Source: JALORV01 sp963754065 (GTDB lineage Bacteria; Pseudomonadota; Gammaproteobacteria; Burkholderiales; Burkholderiaceae_F). Taken from it: 64,000 nucleotides of DNA. The translations under genes and the position numbers were made by a program. The notes under the pieces are model-generated. The model had not been told where the DNA came from, made no database searches, and saw nothing but the letters and a program-made list of their open reading frames with translations. The stretch is taken from NCBI GenBank assembly GCA_963754065.1, contig CAVWFH010000020.1:124001-188000 (forward strand), given 5' to 3'. Positions 1-9,628 of this stretch are shown one piece after another (within the stretch, counting starts at the first letter, position 1; every line of letters begins with the position of its first letter).

Positions 1-1031
1 GAGTTGCCGACGATGTAGTTCATTTCCGTCTGCCCGAACATCTCGTTGACCGTGACGCCGAGCGCCTTGCGGCACCAGTCGAACACCGTTTCGCCGACCG
101 CCTCGCCGGCACTCATGATGGACCGCAGGCGCAGCGCGTACCGTCGGCGCGGGTCGTCGACCGACTTCATCATCATCTTCAGCGCAGTCGGGAACAGGAA
201 CGAGTTGGTCACGCCGTAGCGTTGCATCAGTTCGAATGCGCGGTCGGGCGCGAACCGACCGCGCGTGCCGACGATCGGGAAGCCGAAGTACATCGTTGGC
301 AGCAGTGCATCCATCAGGCCGCCTGTCCAGGCCCAGTCGGCCGGCGACCAGAAGACATCGCCGGGCTGTGGAAACCAGTCTTGCGACGCGACAAATCCAG
401 GCAGGTTGCCGATCAGCGCCGAGTGCGGCATCAACGCGCCCTTGGGCGGTCCAGTGGTTCCACTCGTGTAAATCAGCACGGCGGGATCGCTGGCCCGCGT
501 CGAGACGCAGTCGAACCGGTCCGAAGCCGCGGACAGCAGCTCGCTCCACTCATGCGCGTCGGATGCGTGTGCGCCCACGACGATCAGATGGGCCAGGTCG
601 GGACAGCTCGCGCGCACAGATTCGATCGACGCAACGGCAACCGGATCGATGATCGCGGCGACGGCACCGCTGTTCTGCAGGCGATACTCCAGCGCGTCGG
701 GACCGAACAGCAGCGACAGTGGCATCGCGACCGCGCCCAACTGGTAGATCGCGATGTGCGCGATCGCCGTTTCGGCTCGCTGCGGCAGCACGATGGCGAC
801 CCGGTCGCCGCGCGACACGCCCAGCGCCCGCAGCACATTCGACAGTCGGTTGGCGTCGGCCTGCAGGGCGGAATAGGTGTAAGACGACGGCCGCCCCTGA
901 TCGTCCTCGCAGTGCAGGGCGATGCGCGACGACTCGTTGGCCCAACGGCGGCAGCAGACGTCGGCGATGTTGAATTCGGCCGGCACGTTCCAGCGGAACG
1001 ACTCGTACAGCGCGCGATAGTGGTCGCGCAT
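1..1031 (-). CDS. AMP-dependent acyl-CoA synthetase, 3' part outside the window
   Basis: Reading the minus strand from an ATG at 1031 gives an open frame that runs off the left edge, so only the N-terminal about 343 residues are seen. It carries the ANL-superfamily phosphate-binding loop YTSGTTGPPKGA (about residue 188 onward) and a later FGQTE-type adenine-binding motif near the edge. The family activates a carboxylic acid as acyl-AMP and transfers it to CoA. The start MRDHYRALYESFRW resembles the medium-chain/benzoate-type or acetyl-CoA-synthetase-like group, but the substrate cannot be told. It is divergent from the hydrolase at 1127, with about 95 bases between. Confidence 0.85.
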   Translation of the reverse strand, partial: MRDHYRALYESFRWNVPAEFNIADVCCRRWANESSRIALHCEDDQGRPSSYTYSALQADANRLSNVLRALGVSRGDRVAIVLPQRAETAIAHIAIYQLGAVAMPLSLLFGPDALEYRLQNSGAVAAIIDPVAVASIESVRASCPDLAHLIVVGAHASDAHEWSELLSAASDRFDCVSTRASDPAVLIYTSGTTGPPKGALMPHSALIGNLPGFVASQDWFPQPGDVFWSPADWAWTGGLMDALLPTMYFGFPIVGTRGRFAPDRAFELMQRYGVTNSFLFPTALKMMMKSVDDPRRRYALRLRSIMSAGEAVGETVFDWCRKALGVTVNEMFGQTEMNYIVGN

Positions 1032-1064
1032 GGTGATCCTCTCTGTCTCGGACGGGCCGGTTCC

Positions 1065-1070
1065 TATAAT
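1065..1070 (+). promoter_or_regulatory. -10 box of the 1127 hydrolase gene
   Basis: A perfect TATAAT, followed by CGCCG, lies 57 bases before the ATG at 1127. No good -35 hexamer is visible 17 bases upstream. The same box-plus-CG-rich discriminator recurs before other genes in this window. Confidence 0.45.
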
Positions 1071-1126
1071 CGCCGAACCGTATCAACCCTGCAAACGCTC
1101 GTGTTCCAGGAGCTCAACTGATCGCC

Positions 1127-2035
1127 ATGCTGCGGCCATCGCACTCCCGCTTCGTCGACGTCCGCGGCCTGCGCTATCACTTGCGTTGCTGGGGCGAGCC
1201 CCGGCACGGCAGCCGCACGCTGGTCATGCTGCACGGCTGGATGGACGTGTCGGCCTCGTTTCAGTTCGTCGTCGACGCGCTCGGACCGGACTGGCAGGTG
1301 ATCGCGCCGGACTGGCGTGGCTATGGCCTGACCGAGCGTGCGCGCGCCGACTGTTACTGGTTTCCCGATTACCTCGCGGACCTCGAGCGGGTGCTCGACA
1401 GTTTCGCGCCGGATCCCGCCGTGCTGGTCGGGCACAGCATGGGCGGCAATGTGGCCCTGCTGTATGCAGGTATCCGGCCTGGGCGCGTGCGTGCGGTTGT
1501 CAACCTCGAAGGCTTCGGACTGCGCGAGACGCACGCCTCGCAGGCTCCGGGCCGCTATGCGCAATGGCTCGACGAGTTGCAGACTGGCTCCTCGCTGCGC
1601 GACTACGCCAGTGCGGAAGACGTCGCGGCGCGCCTGCAACGGAACAATCCGCGCTTGACGGCCGGGCGCGCTGACTTTCTCGCGCGGCATTGGGCGCAGG
1701 AGCAGGCCGACGGCCGCTGGGCCGTGGCGGGCGACCCGTCTCACCGGATCGTCAATCCGACGCTGTATCGCCTGGATGAAGTGCTGGCCTGCTGGAAGTG
1801 CATCGCCTGTCCGGTGCTCTGGGTGCGCGCCGAGGCCACCGATGTGCTGCGTTTCGTCGCGGAAACGCCGGCGGCGGCTGTCGAAGAAGTGGAACGGCGC
1901 CGCGCCGTGATCCCGGACGTCGAAAATCTCGTCATCGAGGACGCCGGCCACATGGTCCATCACGACCAGCCGGAGCGCGTGGCGCGGGCCATTGTCGACT
2001 TCCTTGCACGGCGGGTCGCAGCAGCCGACCGCTAG
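1127..2035 (+). CDS. alpha/beta-fold hydrolase
   Basis: A 302-residue single-domain alpha/beta hydrolase. The oxyanion-hole motif HGW is at 36-38, the nucleophile elbow GHSMGG places the catalytic Ser at 104, and a C-terminal DAGHMVHHDQPE supplies the probable His. No signal peptide is seen, so it is probably cytoplasmic. The family covers esterases, epoxide hydrolases and related enzymes, and the sequence alone does not fix the substrate. Its stop TAG at 2033 overlaps a TAGAAT box, and the next gene starts 9 bases after it, so the two may be co-transcribed. Confidence 0.85.
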   Translation: MLRPSHSRFVDVRGLRYHLRCWGEPRHGSRTLVMLHGWMDVSASFQFVVDALGPDWQVIAPDWRGYGLTERARADCYWFPDYLADLERVLDSFAPDPAVLVGHSMGGNVALLYAGIRPGRVRAVVNLEGFGLRETHASQAPGRYAQWLDELQTGSSLRDYASAEDVAARLQRNNPRLTAGRADFLARHWAQEQADGRWAVAGDPSHRIVNPTLYRLDEVLACWKCIACPVLWVRAEATDVLRFVAETPAAAVEEVERRRAVIPDVENLVIEDAGHMVHHDQPERVARAIVDFLARRVAAADR

Positions 2036-2044
2036 AATGCCGCG

Positions 2045-2908
2045 ATGTCGATGCACGAACATCCGGCGAGCCTGGTTGACGCAGACCTTCACTCCCACTC
2101 CACCGTATCCGATGGCCTGTTGACGCCGCGCGAAGTGGTCGAGCGTGCGGCGGCGCACGGAGTCGAGCTTTACTCGCTGACCGACCACGACGAGGTATCG
2201 GGCCTGGCCGAGGCCGAGTCGACTGCACGCGCGGTTCACATCCATTTTGTGCATGGCGTCGAGGTTTCCGTCACCTGGGCGTCGACGACCATCCATGTGG
2301 TCGGGCTCGGCATCGACCCTGACCACCGGCCACTGCAACTGGCGCTCGCGCACGTGCGCAGCGGGCGCACGGCGCGCGCACGGCAGATGGCCGATGGGCT
2401 CGCCGCTGCCGGCGTCGATGACGCCTACGAAGGTGCGCTTCGATTCGTCCGAAACCCCGAGCTGATTTCGCGTACGCACTTTGCGCGTCACCTGGTCGAA
2501 TCGGGGTACTGCCGTGACGTGCGCGAGGTGTTCAAGCGGTACCTCGTGGACGGCAAGCCGGGCTATGTCCCGCACGAGTGGGCGCACCTCGACGAGGCAG
2601 TGGAGTGGATCGCCTCCGCCGGCGGTGTGGCCGTGCTGGCCCATCCCGGGCGCTACCGCATCGGCGAGCTGAAGTTGCACGAGCTCGTGAAGGAATTCAA
2701 GGAGGCGGGCGGGACGGCGCTCGAAGTCGTTACCAGCAATCACACCCCGGACCAGATGCGCAAATTCGCACGCATGGCCGACGAAATGGAACTCGAGGCG
2801 TCGCGTGGCAGTGACTTTCACGGGCCTGGGGAGGCCGAGAACGTCGAACTCGGGCATGTTCCGCCCTTGCCGCCGGGACTGACGCCGGTCTGGCATCGCT
2901 TCACGTGA
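2045..2908 (+). CDS. PHP-domain phosphoesterase (YciV/RNase AM type)
   Basis: A 287-residue PHP-domain metallo-phosphoesterase. The first metal motif DLHSHS has D14, H16 and H18. LTDHDEVSG follows near residue 48, AHPGRY sits in the middle, and SDFHGPGE near the C-terminus completes the metal site. E. coli YciV (RNase AM) trims 5' ends of rRNA, and relatives hydrolyse 3',5'-nucleotide bisphosphates. Either activity is possible here. It is followed by a YciO-type gene, as in many Proteobacteria, which favours the YciV assignment. The start is the first ATG, MSMHEHP; no strong Shine-Dalgarno is seen. Confidence 0.85.
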   Translation: MSMHEHPASLVDADLHSHSTVSDGLLTPREVVERAAAHGVELYSLTDHDEVSGLAEAESTARAVHIHFVHGVEVSVTWASTTIHVVGLGIDPDHRPLQLALAHVRSGRTARARQMADGLAAAGVDDAYEGALRFVRNPELISRTHFARHLVESGYCRDVREVFKRYLVDGKPGYVPHEWAHLDEAVEWIASAGGVAVLAHPGRYRIGELKLHELVKEFKEAGGTALEVVTSNHTPDQMRKFARMADEMELEASRGSDFHGPGEAENVELGHVPPLPPGLTPVWHRFT

Positions 2909-2964
2909 GGCCGATCGTCCCGCACTCCATGGGCATTGCGGCCGTCGCTGCGCGCAACTGACCC

Positions 2965-3588
2965 ATGGCGCAGTTGTTCGTTGTCCATCCGGTCGATCCA
3001 CAGGTACGCCTGTTGCGACAGGCCGCGCAGATCCTCGACCACGGCGGCGTCGGCGCGATCCCAACCGACTCGTGTTACGCGCTGGTCTGTCACCTGGACG
3101 ACAAGGCGGCGGTGGATCGCATTCGCGCAATCCGCCGCATCGATGAACGGCACCTGCTGACGATGATGTGCCGCGACCTGTCCGATCTCGCGTCCTATGC
3201 CAAGGTCGACAACGCAACCTACCGGCTGCTGCGGGACGTCACGCCAGGACCCTACACGTTGATTCTGGAAGCGACGCGCGAAGTGCCGCGGCGGCTGTCG
3301 CATCCGTCGCGTCGCACGATCGGCCTGCGCATTCCAGACAACACGGTGGCCCTCGGGCTGCTCGACGTCCTGGGCCAGCCGCTGATCAGCACGACGCTGC
3401 AGCTACCGGGGGACGAACTGCCGCTGAACGACGTCGATGACATCCGCGCGCGGCTCGACTATGCGATCGACTTCGTGCTCGACGCCGGACCCTGCGGAGT
3501 CGAGCCGACCACGGTCGTCGATCTCACCGGCGCGCACGCGGTGGTCGTACGGGCCGGCAAGGGCGATCTGGCTGCGCTCGGTCTCTGA
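2965..3588 (+). CDS. threonylcarbamoyl-AMP synthase family protein (YciO type)
   Basis: A 207-residue Sua5/YciO/YrdC-domain protein. The start MAQLFVVHPVDPQ, the GAIPTDSCYALVCHL strand-loop and the HPSRRTIGLRIPD segment are typical of the YciO branch. YrdC/Sua5 enzymes make threonylcarbamoyl-AMP for the t6A modification of tRNA; YciO relatives have the fold, but their in vivo role is less certain. It lies 56 bases after the PHP gene and just before an M50 protease and trpS, a common betaproteobacterial order. Confidence 0.85.
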   Translation: MAQLFVVHPVDPQVRLLRQAAQILDHGGVGAIPTDSCYALVCHLDDKAAVDRIRAIRRIDERHLLTMMCRDLSDLASYAKVDNATYRLLRDVTPGPYTLILEATREVPRRLSHPSRRTIGLRIPDNTVALGLLDVLGQPLISTTLQLPGDELPLNDVDDIRARLDYAIDFVLDAGPCGVEPTTVVDLTGAHAVVVRAGKGDLAALGL

Positions 3589-3623
3589 ACGACTCCGGTG
3601 GGACGGCTGCTAGACTGAATCCA

Positions 3624-4271
3624 ATGGACGGCATCATTCAGGCGATCACCGTCTACGCGATCCCGGTGCTGCTGGCCATCACCCTGCATGAAGCGGCGCA
3701 TGGCTATGTCGCCCGCATGTTCGGCGATTCGACGGCCTACATGCTCGGGCGCGTGACGCTGAATCCACTCAAGCATATCGACCCGGTCGGCACTATCGTC
3801 GTGCCGCTGGCAATCGTATTGATCACCAAGCTGTCGGGCGGCGCGGGGTTCCTCTTCGGCTGGGCCAAGCCGGTGCCGGTCAACTTCGGCAACCTTCGGC
3901 ATCCCAAGCGCGACATGATCTGGGTCGCCGCGGCCGGCCCCGGCATCAACCTGCTGATGGCGATTGCGTGGGCCGTGCTGCTAAGGGGCCTGCTGTCGTC
4001 GGGCATCGAGGAGACCTTCTTCATCGAGATGGCCAAGGCGGGCGTGTTCGTCAACATCGGGCTGATGGCGCTCAACCTGCTGCCGTTGCCGCCGCTGGAT
4101 GGCGGCCGCATTCTCGTCGGCTTGTTGCCCCACAAGCTCGCGTACGCGCTGTCGCGGGTCGAGCCGTACGGATTCTTCATCCTGATTTTCCTGCTGGCGA
4201 CCAACACGATCGGCTTTTTCCTGCAGCCGTTCTACGAGTTCGGCGTCGCCATCGTCCGTCTCTTCGTCTGA
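3624..4271 (+). CDS. site-2 protease family (M50) membrane metallopeptidase
   Basis: A 215-residue integral membrane protein. The HEXXH zinc motif HEAAH lies in the first membrane segment (about residues 22-26), and the second catalytic motif of the family appears as LLPLPPLDGGRI (about 153 onward). Several other hydrophobic segments and a C-terminal membrane helix are visible. This is the short, PDZ-less M50 group (YwhC/FtsH-independent S2P-like), whose substrates are mostly unknown. It lies between the YciO-type gene and trpS, 15 bases before the latter, so it is probably in one operon with them. Confidence 0.88.
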   Translation: MDGIIQAITVYAIPVLLAITLHEAAHGYVARMFGDSTAYMLGRVTLNPLKHIDPVGTIVVPLAIVLITKLSGGAGFLFGWAKPVPVNFGNLRHPKRDMIWVAAAGPGINLLMAIAWAVLLRGLLSSGIEETFFIEMAKAGVFVNIGLMALNLLPLPPLDGGRILVGLLPHKLAYALSRVEPYGFFILIFLLATNTIGFFLQPFYEFGVAIVRLFV

Positions 4272-4286
4272 ATGCTCGTCTGAACC

Positions 4287-5489
4287 ATGTTCCCTGACCG
4301 CGTGCTTTCCGGCATGCGCCCGACGGGCGCACTGCATATCGGCCACTACCATGGTGCGCTGAAGAACTGGGTCAAGCTGCAAGACGAGCACCCGTGCTTC
4401 TTCTTCGTCGCCGACTGGCATGCGCTGACGACCCACTATGAAACGCCGGAAGTGCTCGAGGCCAGCGTCTGGGACATGGTGATCGACTGGTTTGCCGCCG
4501 GCCTCGATCCCCAGAAAGCCACCATCTTCATCCAGTCGCGTGTGCCAGAACATGCGGAGCTCTTCCTGTTGCTGTCGATGTCGACACCGCTCGGCTGGCT
4601 CGAACGCGTACCGACGTACAAGGACCAGATCGACAAGATCAGGGATCGCGACCTGTCGACGTACGGCTTCCTTGGCTACCCGCTGATGCAGGCAGCCGAT
4701 ATCCTCATTTACCGCGCCACGATGGTGCCGGTCGGCGAGGACCAGGTGCCGCACATCGAAATGACGCGCGAGATTGCGCGCCGCTTCAACAACCTCTTCG
4801 GCCGCGAGCCCGGCTTCGAGGACAAGGCCAGGGAAGCGGTGAAGAAGCTGGGTACCAAGCGCGCGAAGCTGTATCACGAACTGCGCAATCGCTTCCAGGA
4901 GCAGGGCGACGATGACGCGCTGGAACAGGCGCGCGCGCTTCTGTCGCAGGCGCAGAGCATGTCGATGGGAGACCGCGAGCGAGCGTTCGGCTATCTTGAG
5001 GGATCGCGCCGCGTGATCCTGGTCGAGCCCGACGCCAAGCTAACCGAGACGCCCAAGCTGCCCGGCCTCGATGGCCAGAAAATGTCGAAGAGCTACGGCA
5101 ACATGATCCTGATGCGCGAGGAGCCCAAGGCGCTGACGGAAAAGATTCGTCGCATGACGACCGACCCGGCACGCGTACGCCGCACGGATCCGGGCGAGCC
5201 CGAGCGCTGTCCAGTGTGGCAACTGCACAAGGTTTACTCGACCGATGAGACGCAGGCCTGGGCCGCGCAGGGCTGCCGCACGGCGGGCATCGGCTGCCTC
5301 GACTGCAAGCAGCCGGTCATCGACGCGATGCTCAGGGAGCAGCAGCCCTGGCGCGAACGGGCGCAGCGCTACCTGGATGATCCGTCTCTGCTGCGATCCA
5401 TCGTCGCGGATGGCTGCGACCGCGCCCGTGCGACGGCGCAGGAGACCATGCGCGAAGTCCGTGGCGCCATGGGGCTCACCTACGACTAG
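4287..5489 (+). CDS. trpS: tryptophan--tRNA ligase
   Basis: A 400-residue class I aminoacyl-tRNA synthetase that charges tRNA-Trp. The HIGH signature is exact at 17-20 (HIGHYHG), the KMSKS loop is at 265-269, and GEDQVPHIEMTREIARRFN is the TrpRS-specific segment. A charged insertion of about 75 residues before KMSKS makes it longer than the 330-residue E. coli enzyme, as is common for the betaproteobacterial form. It follows the M50 gene by 15 bases. Confidence 0.96.
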   Translation: MFPDRVLSGMRPTGALHIGHYHGALKNWVKLQDEHPCFFFVADWHALTTHYETPEVLEASVWDMVIDWFAAGLDPQKATIFIQSRVPEHAELFLLLSMSTPLGWLERVPTYKDQIDKIRDRDLSTYGFLGYPLMQAADILIYRATMVPVGEDQVPHIEMTREIARRFNNLFGREPGFEDKAREAVKKLGTKRAKLYHELRNRFQEQGDDDALEQARALLSQAQSMSMGDRERAFGYLEGSRRVILVEPDAKLTETPKLPGLDGQKMSKSYGNMILMREEPKALTEKIRRMTTDPARVRRTDPGEPERCPVWQLHKVYSTDETQAWAAQGCRTAGIGCLDCKQPVIDAMLREQQPWRERAQRYLDDPSLLRSIVADGCDRARATAQETMREVRGAMGLTYD

Positions 5490-5508
5490 GCTCGAGCCAG
5501 GCGCGTCG

Positions 5509-6087
5509 ATGCCGGAGGAGGGTCGATTGACCTCCAACCCGCTCGCACGGGCACCATCACCCTGGGTCGTGCGCTTCGCGGCGCGACTGGCGCCGGGCGC
5601 GCGTGTCCTCGATATCGCCTGTGGCCACGGGCGCCATGCGCGCCACCTGGCCGGTCGTGGCTGCCTCGTCACGGCGGTGGATGTCGACGCCACGTGTGCA
5701 ACGTCGCTGGCCGACATTGCCGGAGTCGAGTTCCAACAGACCGACCTCGAAAGCGAGCCCTGGCCGTTCACGGAACGGAGCTACGACGCTGTCATCGTCG
5801 TGCACTATCTTCATCGGCCCTTGCTGCCGCGCCTGGCCGCAACGCTGGCCCCGGGCGGCCTGCTGATCTACGAGACGTTTGCACGTGGCAACGAGCAGTT
5901 CGGCCGGCCGCGCAATCCCGACTTCCTGCTGCGCCCTCGCGAACTGATCGACGCGTTCAGCGATCTTCGCGTCCTCGCGTTCGAGGATGGCTACGTCGCG
6001 GAGCCGCAGCCAGCCATGATCCAGCGGCTGGCCGCCGTGGGACTTGAACCACAGGCCAGCGGCCCGGTCGAATCCCTGGCGCTGTAG
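5509..6087 (+). CDS. class I SAM-dependent methyltransferase
   Basis: A small methyltransferase of about 192 residues. The SAM-binding motif I reads VLDIACGHGRHARHLA, followed by VDVDATC (acidic ribose-binding loop) and a LAPGGLLIYETFARGNEQ post-motif as in TehB/UbiG-like enzymes. The methyl acceptor is unknown. The ATG at 5509 has a poor ribosome site. A TTG at 5527 in the same frame lies 5 bases after AGGAGG (5516-5521) and may be the true start, giving MTSNPLARAPS. It is 19 bases after trpS and likely co-transcribed. Confidence 0.8.
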   Translation: MPEEGRLTSNPLARAPSPWVVRFAARLAPGARVLDIACGHGRHARHLAGRGCLVTAVDVDATCATSLADIAGVEFQQTDLESEPWPFTERSYDAVIVVHYLHRPLLPRLAATLAPGGLLIYETFARGNEQFGRPRNPDFLLRPRELIDAFSDLRVLAFEDGYVAEPQPAMIQRLAAVGLEPQASGPVESLAL

Positions 6088-6134
6088 TGCTCAGTGGCCA
6101 GCGTCGAACCGGGCAGCGGCCGAGCGCTGCACGG

Positions 6135-6140
6135 TAGAAT
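6135..6140 (+). promoter_or_regulatory. -10 box of dapA-bamC
   Basis: TAGAAT followed by TCCGCG lies 32 bases before the dapA ATG. It matches the -10/discriminator pattern seen elsewhere in the window. No clear -35 is seen. Confidence 0.4.
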
Positions 6141-6172
6141 TCCGCGCTTCGGCCAGGGAGACCGCAGACACC

Positions 6173-7048
<876 letters not shown>

Positions 7049-7066
7049 GCGCCCGCAGGAGTTTCG

Positions 7067-8257
7067 ATGATATTTCGCAAGTCATTACCTGGTCTGCTGC
7101 TGAGTGCTCTCGTGGCGCTGTCCGCCGGTTGCACCTGGAGCGGTAGTCTCTTCTCGGACAAGATCGATTACCAGAACGCGAAGACACGCTCGACGCCGCT
7201 GGAGGTGCCGCCGGACCTGTCCCAGCTGCCACGTGAAGAGCGATTCACGGTGCCCGAGCGGCCACAGTCGTTCACGGCTTCGGGCACGGCTTCAGCCGGG
7301 CGCCCGGGCGCGCCGGCCGGGAGTGCAGCAACGGCCGCGGGCGGGACCGTGGCGCCGACGGGGGCGTTGGCACGACTGGAGCGCCAGGGCGATCATCGCT
7401 GGCTCGTCGTCAACATGCCGCCGGAAAAGGCGTGGCCGATCCTGCTGGACTTCTGGCCGAGCGTCGGACTGGCCGTCGAAAAGTCTGACCCGGCCGCCGG
7501 CGTGATGGAAACGGTCTGGGCCGAGAACAAGGCCAAGCTCGACCAGGGAATCATCCGGCAGACGCTCGGGCGCTTTCTCGGCTCCGTCTACTCGACCGGC
7601 GAACAGGACCGTTATCGCGCGCGCCTCGAGCGCACGGGAGATGGCACGTCGGAAATCTTCATCAGTCACCGCGGCATGGTCGAGGTGTTCACGTCGACGG
7701 CGCAGGACCGGACGGCTTGGCAACCGCGACCGCCGGACCCGGAGCTCGAGGCCGAGATGCTGCAGCGATTGCTGGTGCGCTTCGACAGTTCGGCAGCGAA
7801 AGCGGCTCCGGCCGCCACGGCGGCCGCCGGGCCCGCCGGTGCTGCGGCAACTGCCGGCACTGCTGCGGCGGCGCCGGAGCGGGCCTTCATCGTCAAGGGT
7901 GCGGGTGGCCGCAGCGAGCGCCTCGACATCGACGATCCGTTCGATCGTGCCTGGCGCCGCATCGGACTGGCGCTCGATCGCGGCGGATTCACTGTCGAGG
8001 ATCGTGATCGTGCCAAGGGCATTTATTTCGTGCGGTATCTCGATCCGGATTTCGAGGCCAAGGCGAAGGATGAGCAGGGCTTCCTGACCAAGCTGCTGGG
8101 CCGCGAAAAGCCGGTGCAGGCACCCCAGTATCGGGTCCAGCTCACTTCGGCCGGAGACGCGGGCACGCAGGTGAGGGTGTACGGCAGCGAGGGCAAGCCG
8201 GAGCTTTCTCCCGCCGGCGACCGCATCCTGGCACTGCTCAAAGACCAGCTGCGCTGA
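7067..8257 (+). CDS. bamC: outer-membrane assembly lipoprotein BamC
   Basis: A 396-residue lipoprotein component of the BAM complex that inserts beta-barrels into the outer membrane. The signal peptide ends in the lipobox LSAGC (lipidated Cys22). An unstructured N-terminal stretch is followed by two helix-grip domains (about 110-245 and 280-396) joined by an Ala/Gly-rich linker (about 245-275). The dapA-bamC pairing supports the call. The linker is much more alanine-rich than in E. coli BamC, but overall length is near the family norm. SD GGAG lies before the ATG. Confidence 0.9.
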   Translation: MIFRKSLPGLLLSALVALSAGCTWSGSLFSDKIDYQNAKTRSTPLEVPPDLSQLPREERFTVPERPQSFTASGTASAGRPGAPAGSAATAAGGTVAPTGALARLERQGDHRWLVVNMPPEKAWPILLDFWPSVGLAVEKSDPAAGVMETVWAENKAKLDQGIIRQTLGRFLGSVYSTGEQDRYRARLERTGDGTSEIFISHRGMVEVFTSTAQDRTAWQPRPPDPELEAEMLQRLLVRFDSSAAKAAPAATAAAGPAGAAATAGTAAAAPERAFIVKGAGGRSERLDIDDPFDRAWRRIGLALDRGGFTVEDRDRAKGIYFVRYLDPDFEAKAKDEQGFLTKLLGREKPVQAPQYRVQLTSAGDAGTQVRVYGSEGKPELSPAGDRILALLKDQLR

Positions 8258-8267
8258 GCGGCGTCCC

Positions 8268-9044
8268 GTGCTGCGCGTTTGCAGTCTTGGCTCGGGCAGC
8301 GGCGGCAACGGTCTGGTGGTCGAGGCGCGGGACGGCCCGCACACGAGCCGCATCCTGGTCGACAACGGATTCAATCTTCGCCAGCTCGGCCAGCGGCTGC
8401 AGCGGGCCGGGCTCGAGGTCGGGTCGCTCGACGCGGTCTTCGTGACGCACGAGCACTCGGATCATGTCGGCGGCGTCGCGACACTGGTACGACGACATGG
8501 CGTGCCGGTCTATTGCACCGAGGGCACGGCTTCCGCGTCAAGGTTCGACGCGGGGCGCATTGAATGGCGGCGCGTCGAAGCAGGACAGCCCGTCGAGATC
8601 GGCATCCTGAGGGTCGAGCCCTACGCGGTACCTCACGATGCAAGCGAACCGGTTCAGTACACATTCACCGACGGTTCGCGCCGGGTGGGGCTGCTGACGG
8701 ACGCCGGCGAGTGTTCCGACGCGATCATCGCAGCACTCTCTGGCCTGCACGCGCTGATACTCGAGTGCAATCACGACTCCCGGATGCTGCAACAGGGCGC
8801 GTATCCGCCCTTCCTGAAGGCGCGTATTGCTGGCGCCTTCGGACACCTGTCGAATGCGCAGGCCGCGGGCATCCTGGATCGCATCGACCGCGCGCGGCTG
8901 GTCTGGATCGCCGCTGCGCACCTGTCACGCAGCAACAACCGGCCGGACCTCGCACGGCAGGCGCTGGCGAGCGTGCTGGACTGCGCAGCGGACGAAATTG
9001 GCGTTGCCGACCAGGACGTGGGACTGGACTGGCGCTCGGTTTGA
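8268..9044 (+). CDS. MBL-fold metallo-hydrolase (YycJ/WalJ type)
   Basis: A 258-residue metallo-beta-lactamase-fold protein starting at GTG 8268, ten bases after bamC. The N-terminus VCSLGSGSGGNGLVVEA and the metal motif THEHSDHVGG (about residues 62-71) are those of the YycJ/PhnP-like group. ECNHDSRML and the late AAHLSRSNN complete the metal-binding set. YycJ/WalJ proteins are linked to DNA-end or cell-wall processes in Firmicutes, but their role in Betaproteobacteria is not established. Probably the last gene of the dapA operon. Confidence 0.85.
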   Translation: MLRVCSLGSGSGGNGLVVEARDGPHTSRILVDNGFNLRQLGQRLQRAGLEVGSLDAVFVTHEHSDHVGGVATLVRRHGVPVYCTEGTASASRFDAGRIEWRRVEAGQPVEIGILRVEPYAVPHDASEPVQYTFTDGSRRVGLLTDAGECSDAIIAALSGLHALILECNHDSRMLQQGAYPPFLKARIAGAFGHLSNAQAAGILDRIDRARLVWIAAAHLSRSNNRPDLARQALASVLDCAADEIGVADQDVGLDWRSV

Positions 9045-9091
9045 GCGTGGCCTGAGCGCTGCCTGGGTTACTGCTGAGATCGCAGAAACAA

Positions 9092-9116
9092 CAAGGGCCG
9101 GCAGTGCCGGCCCTTG
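9092..9116 (-). terminator. rho-independent terminator of the 9137-9466 lipoprotein gene
   Basis: An 11-bp perfect stem (CAAGGGCCGGC / GCCGGCCCTTG) with a 3-base loop. On the minus strand it is followed by TTGTTTCTG, a U-rich tail, so it best terminates the leftward lipoprotein gene. On the plus strand the tail is poor, but the hairpin may also stop read-through from the MBL gene. Confidence 0.7.
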
Positions 9117-9136
9117 CGATCGCGCTGGCGCGAGGA

Positions 9137-9466
9137 CTACTTCTTCGGCGTGGCCGCTTTGTTGGCCTTGTCGACCGCAGCGGCGGCTTCCGCCTTGGCG
9201 GCGTCCTGGCCCGGCATCGCCGACGTGCCCGACTCACCCGCCGGAGCAGCACCAGTCACCGCAGCGCCTGCGGGTGCGGCAGGGGCCGCCGTTGCGTCGG
9301 CCGGCTTGGCCGCGTCAGCAGCCGGTGCGGGGGCTGGCGCAGGCGCAGGCGCCGGCGCAGGAGCGGCGGCCGGGGCAGGCGTCGGGGCTGGGGCCGGCGC
9401 TTCCTTCTTGCCACAGGCCGCTAACGCGACAACCATCATCGAAGCGAGCAGTAATGACTTGTTCAT
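9137..9466 (-). CDS. small Ala/Pro-rich lipoprotein
   Basis: A 109-residue predicted lipoprotein. The start MNKSLLLASMMVVALAAC has a lipobox with Cys18, followed by GKKEAPAP and then a long alternating Ala-Pro stretch and a lysine-containing Ala-rich tail ending TPKK. No enzymatic domain is present. Ala-Pro spacers of this kind commonly bridge the outer membrane and peptidoglycan, so a periplasmic spacer or cell-wall-binding role is a guess. The upstream extension of the frame lacks a ribosome site, while GGAAGG precedes the chosen ATG. Confidence 0.75.
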   Translation of the reverse strand: MNKSLLLASMMVVALAACGKKEAPAPAPTPAPAAAPAPAPAPAPAPAPAADAAKPADATAAPAAPAGAAVTGAAPAGESGTSAMPGQDAAKAEAAAAVDKANKAATPKK

Positions 9467-9583
9467 GTGCAACCTTCCTAAGTGGTGAGTGAATTCTTTT
9501 GAGTGGCGCGGCACCCGTGCCGCAAGCGACGAGGCGGAAACGATGAGCGCCGGTCGCCGTGCCATCGACGTTCCAGGGCCGGC

Positions 9584-9589
9584 ATTATA
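9584..9589 (-). promoter_or_regulatory. -10 box for the 9466 lipoprotein gene
   Basis: TATAAT on the minus strand, about 118 bases before the ATG. It would give a leader of roughly 110 nt. The -35 is weak. Confidence 0.35.
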
Positions 9590-9628
9590 GGCGTGAACGC
9601 GCGCGCGTCCTGCGGCGCAGCCGGCTGC

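Noticed and set aside
1064..3217. 717-residue minus-strand open frame
   Set aside because: It is antisense to the hydrolase, PHP and YciO genes and has no family-like motif; GC-rich DNA often keeps the antisense frame open.
9092..9116. Terminator of the plus-strand MBL gene
   Set aside because: The hairpin is symmetrical, but the plus-strand side has no T-run; the U-rich tail is on the minus strand.
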